Shown here: one piece after another, positions 45,529 to 54,003 of the stretch
How positions within the stretch are numbered: the stretch's first letter is position 1
Layout: the number at the start of each line of letters is the position of its first letter
Assembly: GCA_963771545.1 (NCBI GenBank)
Contig: CAVYTX010000004.1
Location: 434,001 to 498,000, forward strand
Direction: 5' to 3'
DNA: 64,000 nt
Source of the DNA: CAKZLS01 sp963771545
GTDB taxonomy: Bacteria; Pseudomonadota; Alphaproteobacteria; Rhodospirillales; Defluviicoccaceae
Program-made: the position numbers and the translations under genes
Notes under the pieces: generated by a model
The model's input: the letters and a program-made list of their open reading frames with translations, nothing else
Database searches by the model: none
Told to the model about the DNA's origin: nothing

Positions 45529-46260
45529 CTAAGGGGAAATAAGGCCGATTTGAATGGCGGAGACGACCGCGGTGACCCGGTTTGTTGTCCCCATCTTTTT
45601 CATGGCGCTTTTCAAGTGGAAGTTTACCGTGTGCTCGGACACGGCGAGAATCATGCCGATCGCCCAAGCGCTCTTGCCGCGCGCGGTCCAGGCGAGACAC
45701 TCGCGTTCGCGCTCCGTGAGGTGAAACCCGGTTTGTACCTCGGGGTGTTGACGTGCGATGTGCGAATACGCCAATTGAAATTGAACTGCCAGAACCTGCA
45801 ATTCTCCGACACAGAGTCCGTTGTCACACTCGGTCGTGTCCGTCGCCAGACTCACTACATAGCTTTCGCCGAGCGGACCATGCACCGGAATACTGAGACC
45901 GTTGTGCAGCCCCGCTTCCCGACTCTCCGAAAACATTTTCTTTTGCTTGGGAGAGAGGTCCTCTCCAACCATCAGTTTCGACCACGCCATGGGCGTCGAG
46001 CGGCTTGATGCCAGAAGCACGACCGGATCGATTTCTTGATAGCGCTTTTCAAAGTAGCGCGTTACCCAATCTTCCGGATAGTTCATGGCAACGGCCGGCT
46101 TCAGGTTACCCAAGGCCAGCGCCACTTGAGCGGCCGGTGTCACGGCGCCGAACGCGACGCGGTTGTATCCGTATTGGGAAACCGCTTGGCCAAATAGCTC
46201 GAAGACATCCTCGGAAGATCCAGCGGCATTCGACCGCTCAATAAAGTCGGAGATCCGCAT
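45529..46260 (-). CDS. LuxR-family AHL-responsive transcriptional regulator
   Basis: From the ATG at 46260 the protein is 243 residues. The autoinducer domain keeps the residues known from TraR: Trp and Tyr in DWVTRYFEKRY, Asp in EIDPV, Trp in PMAWSKL and Gly in EAGLHNG. The C-terminal HTH has LTERERECLAWTARGKSAWA (with the conserved Glu, Leu and Gly) and SEHTVNFHLKSAMKKMGTTN. This indicates true AHL binding and DNA binding. The cognate synthase is probably LuxI at 944, 44 kb away. Upstream lie a promoter (46459-46488) and the palindrome CCCCATTTGGGG at 46498-46509. A longer in-frame N-terminus to 46419 is arginine/proline-rich and unlikely. Confidence 0.92.
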   Translation of the reverse strand: MRISDFIERSNAAGSSEDVFELFGQAVSQYGYNRVAFGAVTPAAQVALALGNLKPAVAMNYPEDWVTRYFEKRYQEIDPVVLLASSRSTPMAWSKLMVGEDLSPKQKKMFSESREAGLHNGLSIPVHGPLGESYVVSLATDTTECDNGLCVGELQVLAVQFQLAYSHIARQHPEVQTGFHLTERERECLAWTARGKSAWAIGMILAVSEHTVNFHLKSAMKKMGTTNRVTAVVSAIQIGLISP

Positions 46261-46458
46261 CGGCTTTATGTGTCCTGCAAGGAAAACGTCCCTTTCCCGC
46301 GGAAGCGTCCGCGCCTTTCTGAATGCCGAACCTCTCCTTCCCGACCCCCGGCTCAACCCGTGCCAGGAAAAAATACCCGGGCGCTCGAACTGCCTCTCGG
46401 TTCCCTCCGGATGCCCCATCTCATGACGTTCGGAAATTTCGACACCCTATTTGAGGAT

Positions 46459-46488
46459 ATTAGACCTCCATCGAACCACGAAAGTCAA
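46459..46488 (-). promoter_or_regulatory. Probable luxR promoter
   Basis: On the minus strand TTGACT (46483-46488) and TCTAAT (46459-46464) are separated by 18 bp. A degenerate copy of the CCCCATTTGGGG element (10 of 12 bases) lies at 46445-46456 over the expected transcription start. This gives a leader of about 190 nt before the luxR start. Confidence 0.6.
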
Positions 46489-46495
46489 GGCAATA

Positions 46496-46509
46496 TACCC
46501 CATTTGGGG
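46496..46509. promoter_or_regulatory. LuxR-box-like palindrome upstream of luxR
   Basis: TACCCCATTTGGGG contains arms CCCC/GGGG around ATTT and lies about 8 bp upstream of the luxR -35. The first 13 bases recur at 19085-19097 before the adhesin. The layout fits the binding site of a LuxR-type regulator (autoregulation). It also lies about 280 bp before the divergent SIMPL gene. Confidence 0.5.
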
Positions 46510-46676
46510 CTAGTTTGAAACCATCAGGTCGCTTTTGGCGCGCAGCGAACGTTTGATTTCGCTATACATGTCGATTCTGGGCGGCAGGTACTGCAAACGG
46601 GCTGTGCCGGCGTGCGCTCTGACCGGGCGCCGGCAGCGACTTTGCCCGGCTCTAAAAATCAAATAAAATAGGTATA

Positions 46677-46699
46677 AAATCCTTATTATACGAGGATTT
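46677..46699. other. AT-rich hairpin upstream of the SIMPL gene
   Basis: AAATCCT (46677-46683) pairs with AGGATTT (46693-46699), with a 9-nt AT-rich loop, after an AT-rich run with GTATAAAAT that may contain the promoter. Otherwise 46261-46786 holds only the luxR leader, its promoter and the lux-type box. Confidence 0.45.
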
Positions 46700-46786
46700 C
46701 GATCGCGGCGGCGACGCGGTCACGGCAAATGGCCCTGGCATTCGGCCGATGCCTGGTGGCATTATCGGCCTCCTCAGCATGGAGAC

Positions 46787-47524
46787 ATGTCAATGCGCAG
46801 CTCGCCCATTGTTATTGCTGCGGCCGCGTTGCTTGCCACGGGTATCGCCTTGGCCGGTTGGTTCGCCGGTCAAGGCTTTCTCGAGGCGCGCGCCGGCGAC
46901 CGGTTCGTCACCGTAAAGGGCGTGGCCGAGCGGATGGTAACGGCGGATTTGGCGCTCTGGCCCATCCGCTTCGTCACGACGTCGAATCAGCTCGCCGAGG
47001 CGCGGGAGCGGATCGCGGCCGACGCACGGAACGTGTTGACGTTTCTCGCCGCCAATGGCCTACCGCCGGAGTCGGTGGGGGTCGAGAGCTTTCAGGTTAC
47101 GGATCTGCTCGCCCAGGCCTACCGGTCTGGTCCCATCGAAAGCCGCTTCATCGTTGCCGTGACGCTTTTGGTGCGCACCCATGAAATCGACAAGATCGCT
47201 TTGACCAGTCAGAAGATCGGCGATCTCGTGGCCGCCGGGGTCGTCCTGAGCAGCGAAGGGCGGCCTTCATCGGGTCCGATTTACCTGTTCACACGGCTCA
47301 ATGACATCAAGCCGGACATGATCGCCGAGGCCACGAAGAGCGCTCGCGAGGGCGCCGAACAGTTCGCCAAGGACTCGGCCAGCCGCATAACCGGCATTCG
47401 CCGCGCCAACCAGGGCCTTTTCCAAATCTTGCCGCGTGACAACATCCCCGGAATGAGCCAGGAGAACCAGATCGAAAAGACGGTGCGGGTTGTCTCGACC
47501 ATCGACTATGCCTTGGCCGATTGA
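46787..47524 (+). CDS. SIMPL-domain (DUF541) periplasmic protein
   Basis: The 245-residue protein has a signal anchor (SPIVIAAAALLATGIALAG) and a DUF541/SIMPL domain: FVTVKGVAERMVTADLALWP, LAEARERIAADARNVLTFLA, SVGVESFQVTDLL and EATKSAREGAEQFAKDSASR. SIMPL proteins form oligomers in the periplasm; some reduce oxidative stress, but the biochemical role is unclear. A second ATG at 46793 could also serve. The gene is divergent from luxR and sits downstream of the lux-type box, so LuxR control is possible. After the stop comes palindromic repeat copy D. Confidence 0.9.
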   Translation: MSMRSSPIVIAAAALLATGIALAGWFAGQGFLEARAGDRFVTVKGVAERMVTADLALWPIRFVTTSNQLAEARERIAADARNVLTFLAANGLPPESVGVESFQVTDLLAQAYRSGPIESRFIVAVTLLVRTHEIDKIALTSQKIGDLVAAGVVLSSEGRPSSGPIYLFTRLNDIKPDMIAEATKSAREGAEQFAKDSASRITGIRRANQGLFQILPRDNIPGMSQENQIEKTVRVVSTIDYALAD

Positions 47525-47627
47525 CGGCAGCGCTCGTCGGCGGGTCTGCGTGAGAGACGCGTCGCGCTTGGCGACCGTTCAGAGCGCGCGAAAGCGAAAG
47601 GGCCGGACGCATCGATAGTCGGTACTA

Positions 47628-47660
47628 ATACCAACGGTCATTATTAATGATCGTTGGTAT
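47628..47660. repeat. Palindromic repeat, copy D (near-perfect 33-bp palindrome)
   Basis: ATACCAACGGTCATT (47628-47642) is inverted-repeated as AATGATCGTTGGTAT (47646-47660), with one mismatch and a 3-nt centre. The ada stop codon (47644-47646) and its last codons (His-Thr-Asn-Asp-His) lie within it. Confidence 0.88.
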
Positions 47661-48765
47661 GACCGTTCCCGCTCTTCCGTTCGCGCTCCAAAAGGGTTTT
47701 CTTGCGCTCGATGCCCCAGCGGTATCCGTGCAGGGCGCCGTCGGAGCCGATGGCGCGGTGGCAAGGCACCACCACCGATACCGGGTTGGTGGCGCAAGCG
47801 CGGCCGACGGCGCGGGCGGCGCCCGGCTGCCCCATGGCCGTGGCGATCTCTCCGTAGCTTCGGGTTTGGCCGGCGGGAATGGCGGTGAGTTGCTCGAACA
47901 CCCGCCACTGGAAAGCCGTCGCGCGGATGTCCAGCGGCAGGTCGGCGTGCGGAGGATTGCCTTGCGCCAAATCGACGACGGCGTTCACCCAGCCGGACAG
48001 GCCCGCGTCGTCGCGTTCGATGGCTGCGTGCGGAAAGTCGTCGAGAAGTTCGCTTTCCAACTCCGCGTCCGTTGAGCCGGGGGCGACCATGCACACCCCC
48101 CGTTCGGTGGCCGCCACCAGCAGTTTGCCGAGCGGCCCCAGGCCCGCGTGCCCAAGGCTCCCGAGATCGACGATGGCGTAGGCGATGCGGGCGCCGCGCC
48201 CGCCCCTGGCGTAGGATGCGGGCGTCATGCCGAGCCGCGACGGCGCCTTTTCGTACAATCGGCTCGATGATCCGTATCCGGCGCCGTAGAGGGCTCGGGC
48301 CACGGGCTCGCCGTCCTTGAGGTTTCGTTTCACCCGGTCGAGCCGCACGGCTTCGGCGTACTGGCGCGGCGATATGCCCATCAGGGCCTTGAACAGGCGT
48401 TGCAGATGGTGGGGGCTCAACCCCGCCTCGACACCCAGCTCCGACAGCGTCGGCACAACCTCGTCGCTTTCCTCGATGATCCGGCAAATCCGCTGGACCG
48501 TGGCACTGTGGGGATGGGCTGCCTCGTCCCGTTCCGGCCGGCAGCGCTTGCAGGGCCGGTAACCGGCCCGCACCGCCGCCTCGGCTAGCGCGTAGAACGA
48601 GACCTGATCGCGGCCGGCCCGGCGGCTGGGACAGGACGGCTTGCAGAAGATGCCTGTCGACCGCACGGCGTAGACAAAATTTCCGTCGCGGCCGGTGTCG
48701 CGGTCGAGCACGGCTTGCCAGCACTGTTCATCGGTCATGGAAGGTATGGCGTGTGTTGTGTTCAT
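47644..48765 (-). CDS. ada: Ada: methylphosphotriester/O6-methylguanine DNA methyltransferase and regulator
   Basis: The 373-residue repair protein has three parts. The N-terminal Ada zinc domain carries cysteines in FCKPSCPSRRAGRDQV and GYRPCKRCRPERDE. An AraC-type HTH includes LSELGVEAGLSPHHLQRLFK and GISPRQYAEAVRLDRVKRNL. The C-terminal methyltransferase has IPAGQTRSYGEIATAMGQPG and the active-site VVVPCHRAIGSDGALHGYRW. Ada repairs alkylated DNA and, once methylated, activates the adaptive response. The C-terminal residues after ERERKSGN are encoded by palindromic repeat copy D. It stands alone on its strand, and no alkB or alkA is near. Confidence 0.95.
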   Translation of the reverse strand: MNTTHAIPSMTDEQCWQAVLDRDTGRDGNFVYAVRSTGIFCKPSCPSRRAGRDQVSFYALAEAAVRAGYRPCKRCRPERDEAAHPHSATVQRICRIIEESDEVVPTLSELGVEAGLSPHHLQRLFKALMGISPRQYAEAVRLDRVKRNLKDGEPVARALYGAGYGSSSRLYEKAPSRLGMTPASYARGGRGARIAYAIVDLGSLGHAGLGPLGKLLVAATERGVCMVAPGSTDAELESELLDDFPHAAIERDDAGLSGWVNAVVDLAQGNPPHADLPLDIRATAFQWRVFEQLTAIPAGQTRSYGEIATAMGQPGAARAVGRACATNPVSVVVPCHRAIGSDGALHGYRWGIERKKTLLERERKSGNGHTNDH

Positions 48766-48838
48766 GACCCCATGGTAGCGTTCTCAGCAGCGGAATCTAT
48801 CCGAAGCTTGCGATCAAAGTCATAAGGGACGGTGGAGG

Positions 48839-49573
48839 TCAACCGTAGCGGTGCAGGGATCGTCCGTGAAGCCGCAGCCAATGCCGGGAACTCTCGACCT
48901 CGTCGGTGAGCGTTGAGACCGTTTTCCAGAATTGCGGGCCGTGATTGGGAACGGCGAGGTGGGCGACTTCGTGGGCGACCACATAATCCAGCACCGCCTC
49001 GGGGGTCATCACCAGCCGCCAGCAAAACGACAGATTTCCCCGGGCCGAACAGGAACCCCAGCGCGACCGGGTATCGCGCAGCGTGATGCGATTGGCCGGA
49101 TGCCGCAGCCGCGCGGCCTTGTCGGCGACGCGGGCGGAAATCTCGCCGCGGGCCTGTTGCCGCAACCAACGGTCGATGCGTCGAGGGAGCAGCCCCACCG
49201 GGCCGGCGACGACGATTGCCCCATCCGCGACGTGGACGCCGAAGCGTCCCTTCGGCCGGTGTGTGATGGTGTGGTCGTGGCCGAGAAACGGGATCACCGC
49301 GCCGTCGGCGAACGGTATGCGTGGCGGCGCGGCATCGAGCCGTTGCGCGATCCAATCGGCGTTGCGCTCGGCCGCGCGGACACCCTCATCGAAGGCCGTG
49401 CGCGACGGGATCGTGATCAATACGCCATAGCCGTCGCCGGCCAGCCGCACGATAATGCGTTTCGCGCGGGGGTTCTTGCGAACGGTGAGCGGTATGGGAC
49501 GGCCCTCGATGGCGAGCGTCAGGTGCTTTTCCCGCACGGAGGCGCGGGGGCGCCAGCCTTGCAGCAACTTCAC
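48839..49573 (-). CDS. YgjP-type (DUF45/M48-like) metallopeptidase
   Basis: From the GTG at 49573, which overlaps the dapA-like stop by four bases (GTGA), the protein has 244 residues. An N-terminal beta-rich part has IPLTVRKNPRAKRIIVRLAG. The zinc metallopeptidase part has TLRDTRSRWGSCSARGNLSF, CWRLVMTPEAVLDYVVAHEV, the HEVAHLAVPNHGPQFWKTV zinc motif, and a late basic tail. The natural substrate is unknown. Overlap with the upstream gene suggests co-expression. Confidence 0.9.
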   Translation of the reverse strand: MKLLQGWRPRASVREKHLTLAIEGRPIPLTVRKNPRAKRIIVRLAGDGYGVLITIPSRTAFDEGVRAAERNADWIAQRLDAAPPRIPFADGAVIPFLGHDHTITHRPKGRFGVHVADGAIVVAGPVGLLPRRIDRWLRQQARGEISARVADKAARLRHPANRITLRDTRSRWGSCSARGNLSFCWRLVMTPEAVLDYVVAHEVAHLAVPNHGPQFWKTVSTLTDEVESSRHWLRLHGRSLHRYG

Positions 49574-50490
49574 GGCAGCGGCGGGGGTTCGAAGCCGAGG
49601 AGGTTCAGGGCGAGAAGCACATCCGAGGATTCGGCGGCACCCAGGTGAGTCAATGGGGGCCGGACCGCTCTCCATTGGTCGCCGCCGCCGTGGTGCGCCA
49701 TGATCTCCTTGAGGGCGGCGGTCAGCGGATAGGCGGAGATGGCCCGCCGCACCAGGGTCAGCCGGGCCTGAGCGCCCTCGGCGGTCTCAAGATCGCCGCG
49801 CGCCCAGGCGGCGTTGACCTCGGCCGCGAGCGCCACGGCCACATTGCAGACGGCGGTAATGCATCCGGCTCCACCCTCCTTGAGAAGCGGCAGGAGAAAC
49901 TCGTCGGAGCCGCTGATCACCGCGAAACCGGGAAAGGCATGGGTGTTGTGCACCATGTTGGCGAAATTGCCGGAACTGTCCTTCATACCGGCGATGGTGT
50001 CGGGATAGTCTTTCAGCAACCGCTCGATCAGAACCGGGCCGAGGGCGACCCCCGACAGCTGCGGGAAGTGATAAAGGTACACCTTCAGCCGGGGGTCCCC
50101 GATCCGCTCGATCACCTCGGCATAGGCGGCGAACACGCCGTCGTCGCTGACGTTCTTGTAATAAAACGGCGGCAGCATCAGCACTCCGCCGGCGCCCAGA
50201 TCCACGGCCTTGCGGGTCAACCGGACGGTATCCGGCACCGCGCAGCATCCGGTCCCCGGCAGCAGCGTGTTGCCCGGGATACCGTCCTCGATGAGGTGGT
50301 CCAACAACTCAATGCGTTCATCGACGGAAAACGAGTTCGCTTCGCCGGTGGTGCCGAGAACGGCGAGCCCCGCGCATCCGTTGTCGAGAAGCCAGCGGCA
50401 ATGCTTCGCCAGTGCCGCCCGGTCCGGAGACAACGTCGAATCGAGCGGCGTCAGAACCGCCGCCATTACACCTCGAAGGGACTCATTCAC
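49570..50490 (-). CDS. Dihydrodipicolinate synthase/N-acetylneuraminate lyase family aldolase
   Basis: The 306-residue TIM-barrel aldolase has the family motifs: MAAVLTPLDSTLSPDRAALA, GLAVLGTTGEANSFSVDERI, the Schiff-base Lys in IAGMKDSSGNFANM, YLYHFPQLSGVAL and FAVISGSDEFLLPLLKEGG. The glycine-rich end differs from canonical lysine-synthetic DapA, and the gene is not with other lysine genes, so it may use another 2-oxo acid (for example a DapA-like dehydratase). Its stop overlaps the start of the YgjP-type gene. Confidence 0.9.
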   Translation of the reverse strand: MNESLRGVMAAVLTPLDSTLSPDRAALAKHCRWLLDNGCAGLAVLGTTGEANSFSVDERIELLDHLIEDGIPGNTLLPGTGCCAVPDTVRLTRKAVDLGAGGVLMLPPFYYKNVSDDGVFAAYAEVIERIGDPRLKVYLYHFPQLSGVALGPVLIERLLKDYPDTIAGMKDSSGNFANMVHNTHAFPGFAVISGSDEFLLPLLKEGGAGCITAVCNVAVALAAEVNAAWARGDLETAEGAQARLTLVRRAISAYPLTAALKEIMAHHGGGDQWRAVRPPLTHLGAAESSDVLLALNLLGFEPPPLP

Positions 50491-50518
50491 GGGTCATTTT
50501 CCTGAGATCTTTCGGCTC

Positions 50519-50983
50519 TTAGGCCGGCCAAGTGACAATGTGATGTTCAAGCGGCCCCGCCCGTTTCTCCGGAATGGCCCGGCCTTGAACGGACGCGCCG
50601 ACGGCGTGAACGGTTTCGCTGTCTCCGCTCACAAGATAATGCCACCACGGAAGGTCTCTGCCCTCGGCCAGAAGCCGATAGGCGCAGGTTGACGGCAGCC
50701 AGGCGAGGTCGGGAACGCTCTCGGGGGTGAGACCGACACAGTTCCGAACAAATCGATGACGCTGTTCATAACGCGTGCAACGGCAAGTGTGCACGTTGAG
50801 CAGGCGGCAGGCGACGTTCGTGTAACTGACTTCGCCGCTATCCCGGTCCTCCAATTTTTCCAGGCAGCATTTTCCGCAGCCGTCGCACAGCGATTCCCAT
50901 TCCTCCGCGGTCATCTCCGCGAGCGTCTTGCGCTTCCAGAACGGGATCTCGGGCGCGGTTGAAGGGACGGCGGTCATTGACAA
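50519..50983 (-). CDS. YcgN family cysteine-cluster protein (UPF0260)
   Basis: The 154-residue protein has [40 protein letters not shown] and the C-terminal [19 protein letters not shown]. Its clustered cysteines probably bind an Fe-S cluster or zinc. The family is widespread in alphaproteobacteria and its function is unknown. It is about 28 bp upstream of the DapA-like gene on the same strand. 50984-51094 holds no gene that I can see. Confidence 0.93.
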   Translation of the reverse strand: MSMTAVPSTAPEIPFWKRKTLAEMTAEEWESLCDGCGKCCLEKLEDRDSGEVSYTNVACRLLNVHTCRCTRYEQRHRFVRNCVGLTPESVPDLAWLPSTCAYRLLAEGRDLPWWHYLVSGDSETVHAVGASVQGRAIPEKRAGPLEHHIVTWPA

Positions 50984-51094
50984 GCTCTTCCCGTGCGCGG
51001 CACGTTGGCGAGACGCCGGTTTAGTCTAATGTGCAATTTCTCCTGTTTCCGTGGTCATGGTCAACAGGGAAGCGGCCCGACGCTCGCCAATCGC

Positions 51095-52429
51095 TCACGC
51101 CGCCGGCGCCATGCTCTCCGTATCGATCAGGTGGACGAACGAACCCATGACGCGTCCGGCGATGAGTCCGGTCGGCCCCATTTCTTGGCCGGACGCGTTC
51201 TCGCACCGGAACAAGGTTCGGCCCGGGCCCTCGCGGACGATGCTTGCATAATGAAATTCGTGGCCGCGCAGACGCGAACCGGCGGTTCCGAGCGGACACT
51301 CGGCATCAATGGTGACCCGCCGGTAGCCGAGGTGCAGCCCCGGATTCGCGAAGGAGGTTTCCAGCGGCAGCAGGCCGGCCATGCGATGTCGCTTGCCCTC
51401 GCCGTCCACCAGCCCCTCTCCCAGAACCATGTAGCCGCCGCACTCGCCGAACACGGCCGCGTCTCTGTTGGCCGCGGCCTTTAGGCCTTCGATGAAAGTC
51501 TGGTTGTTGGCCAGCGTACCGGCATGAAGTTCCGGGTAGCCGCCTGGAAGATAGACCGCGTCAGCGTCGGTCGCGGGCGCTTCGTCGACCAACGGTGAAA
51601 ATGGCAGAACTTCAACACCGGCCGTCCGCCAGCCGTCGATCATCAACGGATAGGAAAATGCAAAGGCGGCGTCGGAGGCGACGGCGATCCTCTGACCCAG
51701 CGGAGGGAAGGGTGGACAAATGTCGGGGGTTGGGCCGCCCCGCCGCCATGGCTCGGCCAGCCGGCGCAGCGCCTCCACATCGATGTGACGACCGATCAGT
51801 TCCGCCGCGCGCTCGAGGAAGGCCTCCAGATCCGGATGTTCCAGCGCCTGAACCAATCCCAGATGGCGTTCCGGCAGGGCCAGGCCCGGTTCGCGCGGCA
51901 ACCATCCGATCACCGGGATCTCGGGAGTTGCGAGCGCGCAAGCGTCCGTAAGGATCGCGGCATGGCGCTCGCCGCCCACGCGATTGAAAATCGCCCCGGC
52001 GACCCGCACGCCGGGCCGGTGCGTGGCAAACCCGCGAAGCACGGCGGCGGCCGACGCCGCTTGCGCGCGGACGTCCATCACCAGCACCACCGGCCATCCG
52101 GTGATCTCGGCCACATCCGCCGTCGAGCCCTCCGTCACGGTGGCGCCGTCGAATAGCCCCATCACGCCCTCGCAGACGATCAGGTCCGCGTCCTCGGTCA
52201 GCCGCCGGGCGGCCGCGGCCAGGGTTTCCGGCCGCATGGCCCAGGGATCGAGGTTCAGACACGCACGCCCGGTGGCGGCGGCGTGAAATGCCGGATCGAT
52301 GTAATCGGGACCGGTCTTGGCGGATGCGACGGAAGCGCCCGTCTGAGTGAGATGCCGCAGCAACCCGAGCGTGACGACCGTCTTGCCGCTTCCCGAAGCG
52401 GGCGCGGCGACGATCAGCCCCTTGGTCAA
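51095..52429 (-). CDS. cobB: Cobyrinate (or hydrogenobyrinate) a,c-diamide synthase
   Basis: The 444-residue amidotransferase converts the a and c carboxylates of the corrin ring into amides with ATP and glutamine. N-terminal P-loop: GLIVAAPASGSGKTVVTLGL, then SAKTGPDYIDPAFH, LIVCEGVMGLFDG and VAGAIFNRVGGERHA. The C-terminal class I glutaminase has DAVYLPGGYPELHAG and the nucleophile region VFGECGGYMVLGEGL. It is named CobB or CbiA according to route; the rest of the cluster favours the cobalt-early route. It overlaps the SCO-type gene by four bases, which is unusual company. Confidence 0.94.
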   Translation of the reverse strand: MTKGLIVAAPASGSGKTVVTLGLLRHLTQTGASVASAKTGPDYIDPAFHAAATGRACLNLDPWAMRPETLAAAARRLTEDADLIVCEGVMGLFDGATVTEGSTADVAEITGWPVVLVMDVRAQAASAAAVLRGFATHRPGVRVAGAIFNRVGGERHAAILTDACALATPEIPVIGWLPREPGLALPERHLGLVQALEHPDLEAFLERAAELIGRHIDVEALRRLAEPWRRGGPTPDICPPFPPLGQRIAVASDAAFAFSYPLMIDGWRTAGVEVLPFSPLVDEAPATDADAVYLPGGYPELHAGTLANNQTFIEGLKAAANRDAAVFGECGGYMVLGEGLVDGEGKRHRMAGLLPLETSFANPGLHLGYRRVTIDAECPLGTAGSRLRGHEFHYASIVREGPGRTLFRCENASGQEMGPTGLIAGRVMGSFVHLIDTESMAPAA

Positions 52430-53094
52430 GCGCCGGCCCCGGCCAGAACCTCCCGCATGCGCTTGGCCATGTCCTCGGGCGTGGCGTCGTGACTGAAATG
52501 CTGCAGAAACCGGCCGTCCGGGCCCATCAGGAAGGTGATGGCCGTGTGATCCATCAGATAATTGTCCGCGTCCGCGGCGGCGCCCTCTTCCTTCACCTTC
52601 GCATAGTACACCCGATAGGCCTTGGCCGCCGCCTTCACCTGGTCCTCGGAACCGGTCAGGGCCACCAGCCGGGGGTTGAAAAACGCCGCGTATTCCTTCA
52701 TGTGGGCGACCGTGTCGCGCTCGGGATCGACGGTAATAAAGACCGGAACGATCTTTTCCGCTTGTTTGCCGAGGATGTTCAAGGCTTCCGCGTTGCGGTT
52801 CAAGGCGGTGGGACAGACGTCGGGGCAGAAGGTGTATCCGAAATACACCAGCGTGAACCGGCCCTTGAAATCGGCCTCGGTTACCGTGTCGCCGTTCTGA
52901 TCGACGAGCCTGAAGGGTCCACCGATGGCGGGCGCCGTCACGGCCGCCGCCTGTTCGCTCGGGGATTGGCTGCCCGGACCGAAGTAGTGCCGTCCAACGA
53001 GCAACCCGACGACCAGGAGTCCGACCACCGCGAATGCCACGGCAATGCCGTTGACGCCGCCCTTGGCCTTGCCGGCCGGTTTGTTCTGACTCAC
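52426..53094 (-). CDS. SCO family copper-binding thioredoxin-like protein
   Basis: The 222-residue protein has one membrane anchor (VAFAVVGLLVVGLLVGRHYF). Its SCO domain has DFKGRFTLVYFGYTFCPDVC (Cys90 and Cys94 bind copper), TVDPERDTVAHMKEYAAFFN, and the His in YLMDHTAITFLMGPDG. SCO proteins deliver copper to cytochrome c oxidase (CuA site) in the periplasm. No oxidase gene is nearby; the SafE-type membrane protein beside it may also handle copper. The end overlaps the cobB start (ATGA). Confidence 0.93.
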   Translation of the reverse strand: MSQNKPAGKAKGGVNGIAVAFAVVGLLVVGLLVGRHYFGPGSQSPSEQAAAVTAPAIGGPFRLVDQNGDTVTEADFKGRFTLVYFGYTFCPDVCPTALNRNAEALNILGKQAEKIVPVFITVDPERDTVAHMKEYAAFFNPRLVALTGSEDQVKAAAKAYRVYYAKVKEEGAAADADNYLMDHTAITFLMGPDGRFLQHFSHDATPEDMAKRMREVLAGAGA

Positions 53095-53130
53095 ATCAAT
53101 TCCCTTCCCAACCTTCCGATTATGTAGTGC

Positions 53131-53901
53131 CTAGGCGACCGTCCGCCAAGCGAGGTAGGTCAGCGCCGCCGCGTTGAAAACCATCAGCACCGGGGTGACG
53201 CCCGCCACAAGCCCTTGCCAGCGTTGGCCGGCCACATGGCCCGCGAGCCCCACGGCCAGCAGCGCCGGAACCGTGCCCAGCGTAAAGGCGATCATGGCGA
53301 ATGCTCCGGACAATGGATCGCCACTCGCCGCCGCCGCCGCCAAAGCCCCATACAGCAGGCCGCACGGCAGAAACCCCAACGCGAGACCCAAGGCGTAACC
53401 CCTGAACCCGACCGGTCGATCGAACAAGGGCCGCGCCCATCGCCCCACGTGCCGCGACCACCAGCTTTCCCCACCGCTTTTGAGCCACGGCGCGTAGACA
53501 CCAAGCCTCTGGAGCGCATAGCCCAGAAAGAACATCGCCGCCAGAATTAGCAACCCCGCGGACAACAATTTGAGGCCGGTGACATCGATGAACCCGCCCG
53601 CGAGCAGAGCGCCCGCCGCGCCCAGACCGGCGTATGTCGTTGCCCGGCCGAGATGATAGGGCGCCAGTGCGGCTCCGGAAAGGCGATGAATTTCCCGCAT
53701 GCCGGCAGCGGGCCGCGACTCCAGCCGGGCGACGGTCTGAGCCAGCACGAACGGGCCGCACATGCCGACACAGTGGGTCGCGCCGCCCACCAGACCGGCC
53801 ATGAACAAACTGGCCATGAGCCCCCCGTGCTCGACGGTGACGGCCCGGCAGTGGGCAAGACCGGCCACCAGCAGATTGATAAGGAGTGATTCCTGATCCA
53901 C
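53131..53901 (-). CDS. Sulfite exporter TauE/SafE-type membrane protein (DsbD-like TM family)
   Basis: The 256-residue inner-membrane protein has about six to seven helices: HGGLMASLFMAGLVGGATHC with CVGMCGPFVL, FIDVTGLKLLSAGLLILAAM, YALGLALGFLPCGLLYGALA, AFAMIAFTLGTVPALLAVGL and the final VTPVLMVFNAAALTYLAW. The CVGMCGP and FLPCGL cysteines are the hallmark of the SafE/cytochrome-biogenesis (DsbD beta-like) group. Members often lie by copper-handling and cytochrome oxidase genes, which fits the SCO neighbour. A substrate is not known. Confidence 0.88.
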   Translation of the reverse strand: MDQESLLINLLVAGLAHCRAVTVEHGGLMASLFMAGLVGGATHCVGMCGPFVLAQTVARLESRPAAGMREIHRLSGAALAPYHLGRATTYAGLGAAGALLAGGFIDVTGLKLLSAGLLILAAMFFLGYALQRLGVYAPWLKSGGESWWSRHVGRWARPLFDRPVGFRGYALGLALGFLPCGLLYGALAAAAASGDPLSGAFAMIAFTLGTVPALLAVGLAGHVAGQRWQGLVAGVTPVLMVFNAAALTYLAWRTVA

Positions 53902-54003
53902 GGTACTCTTGCAACGAGGTTCGTATATTAGAATTATAAACTATATGCAGAGCAGCAAAATACAGCAAGCGCTCACCTCGATGATAGGGGTAAAGTCTGG
54001 ATT

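Noticed and set aside
53902..54003. Cobalamin riboswitch before cbiD
   Set aside because: The region is only about 100 bp, AT-rich and has no B12-box-like sequence.
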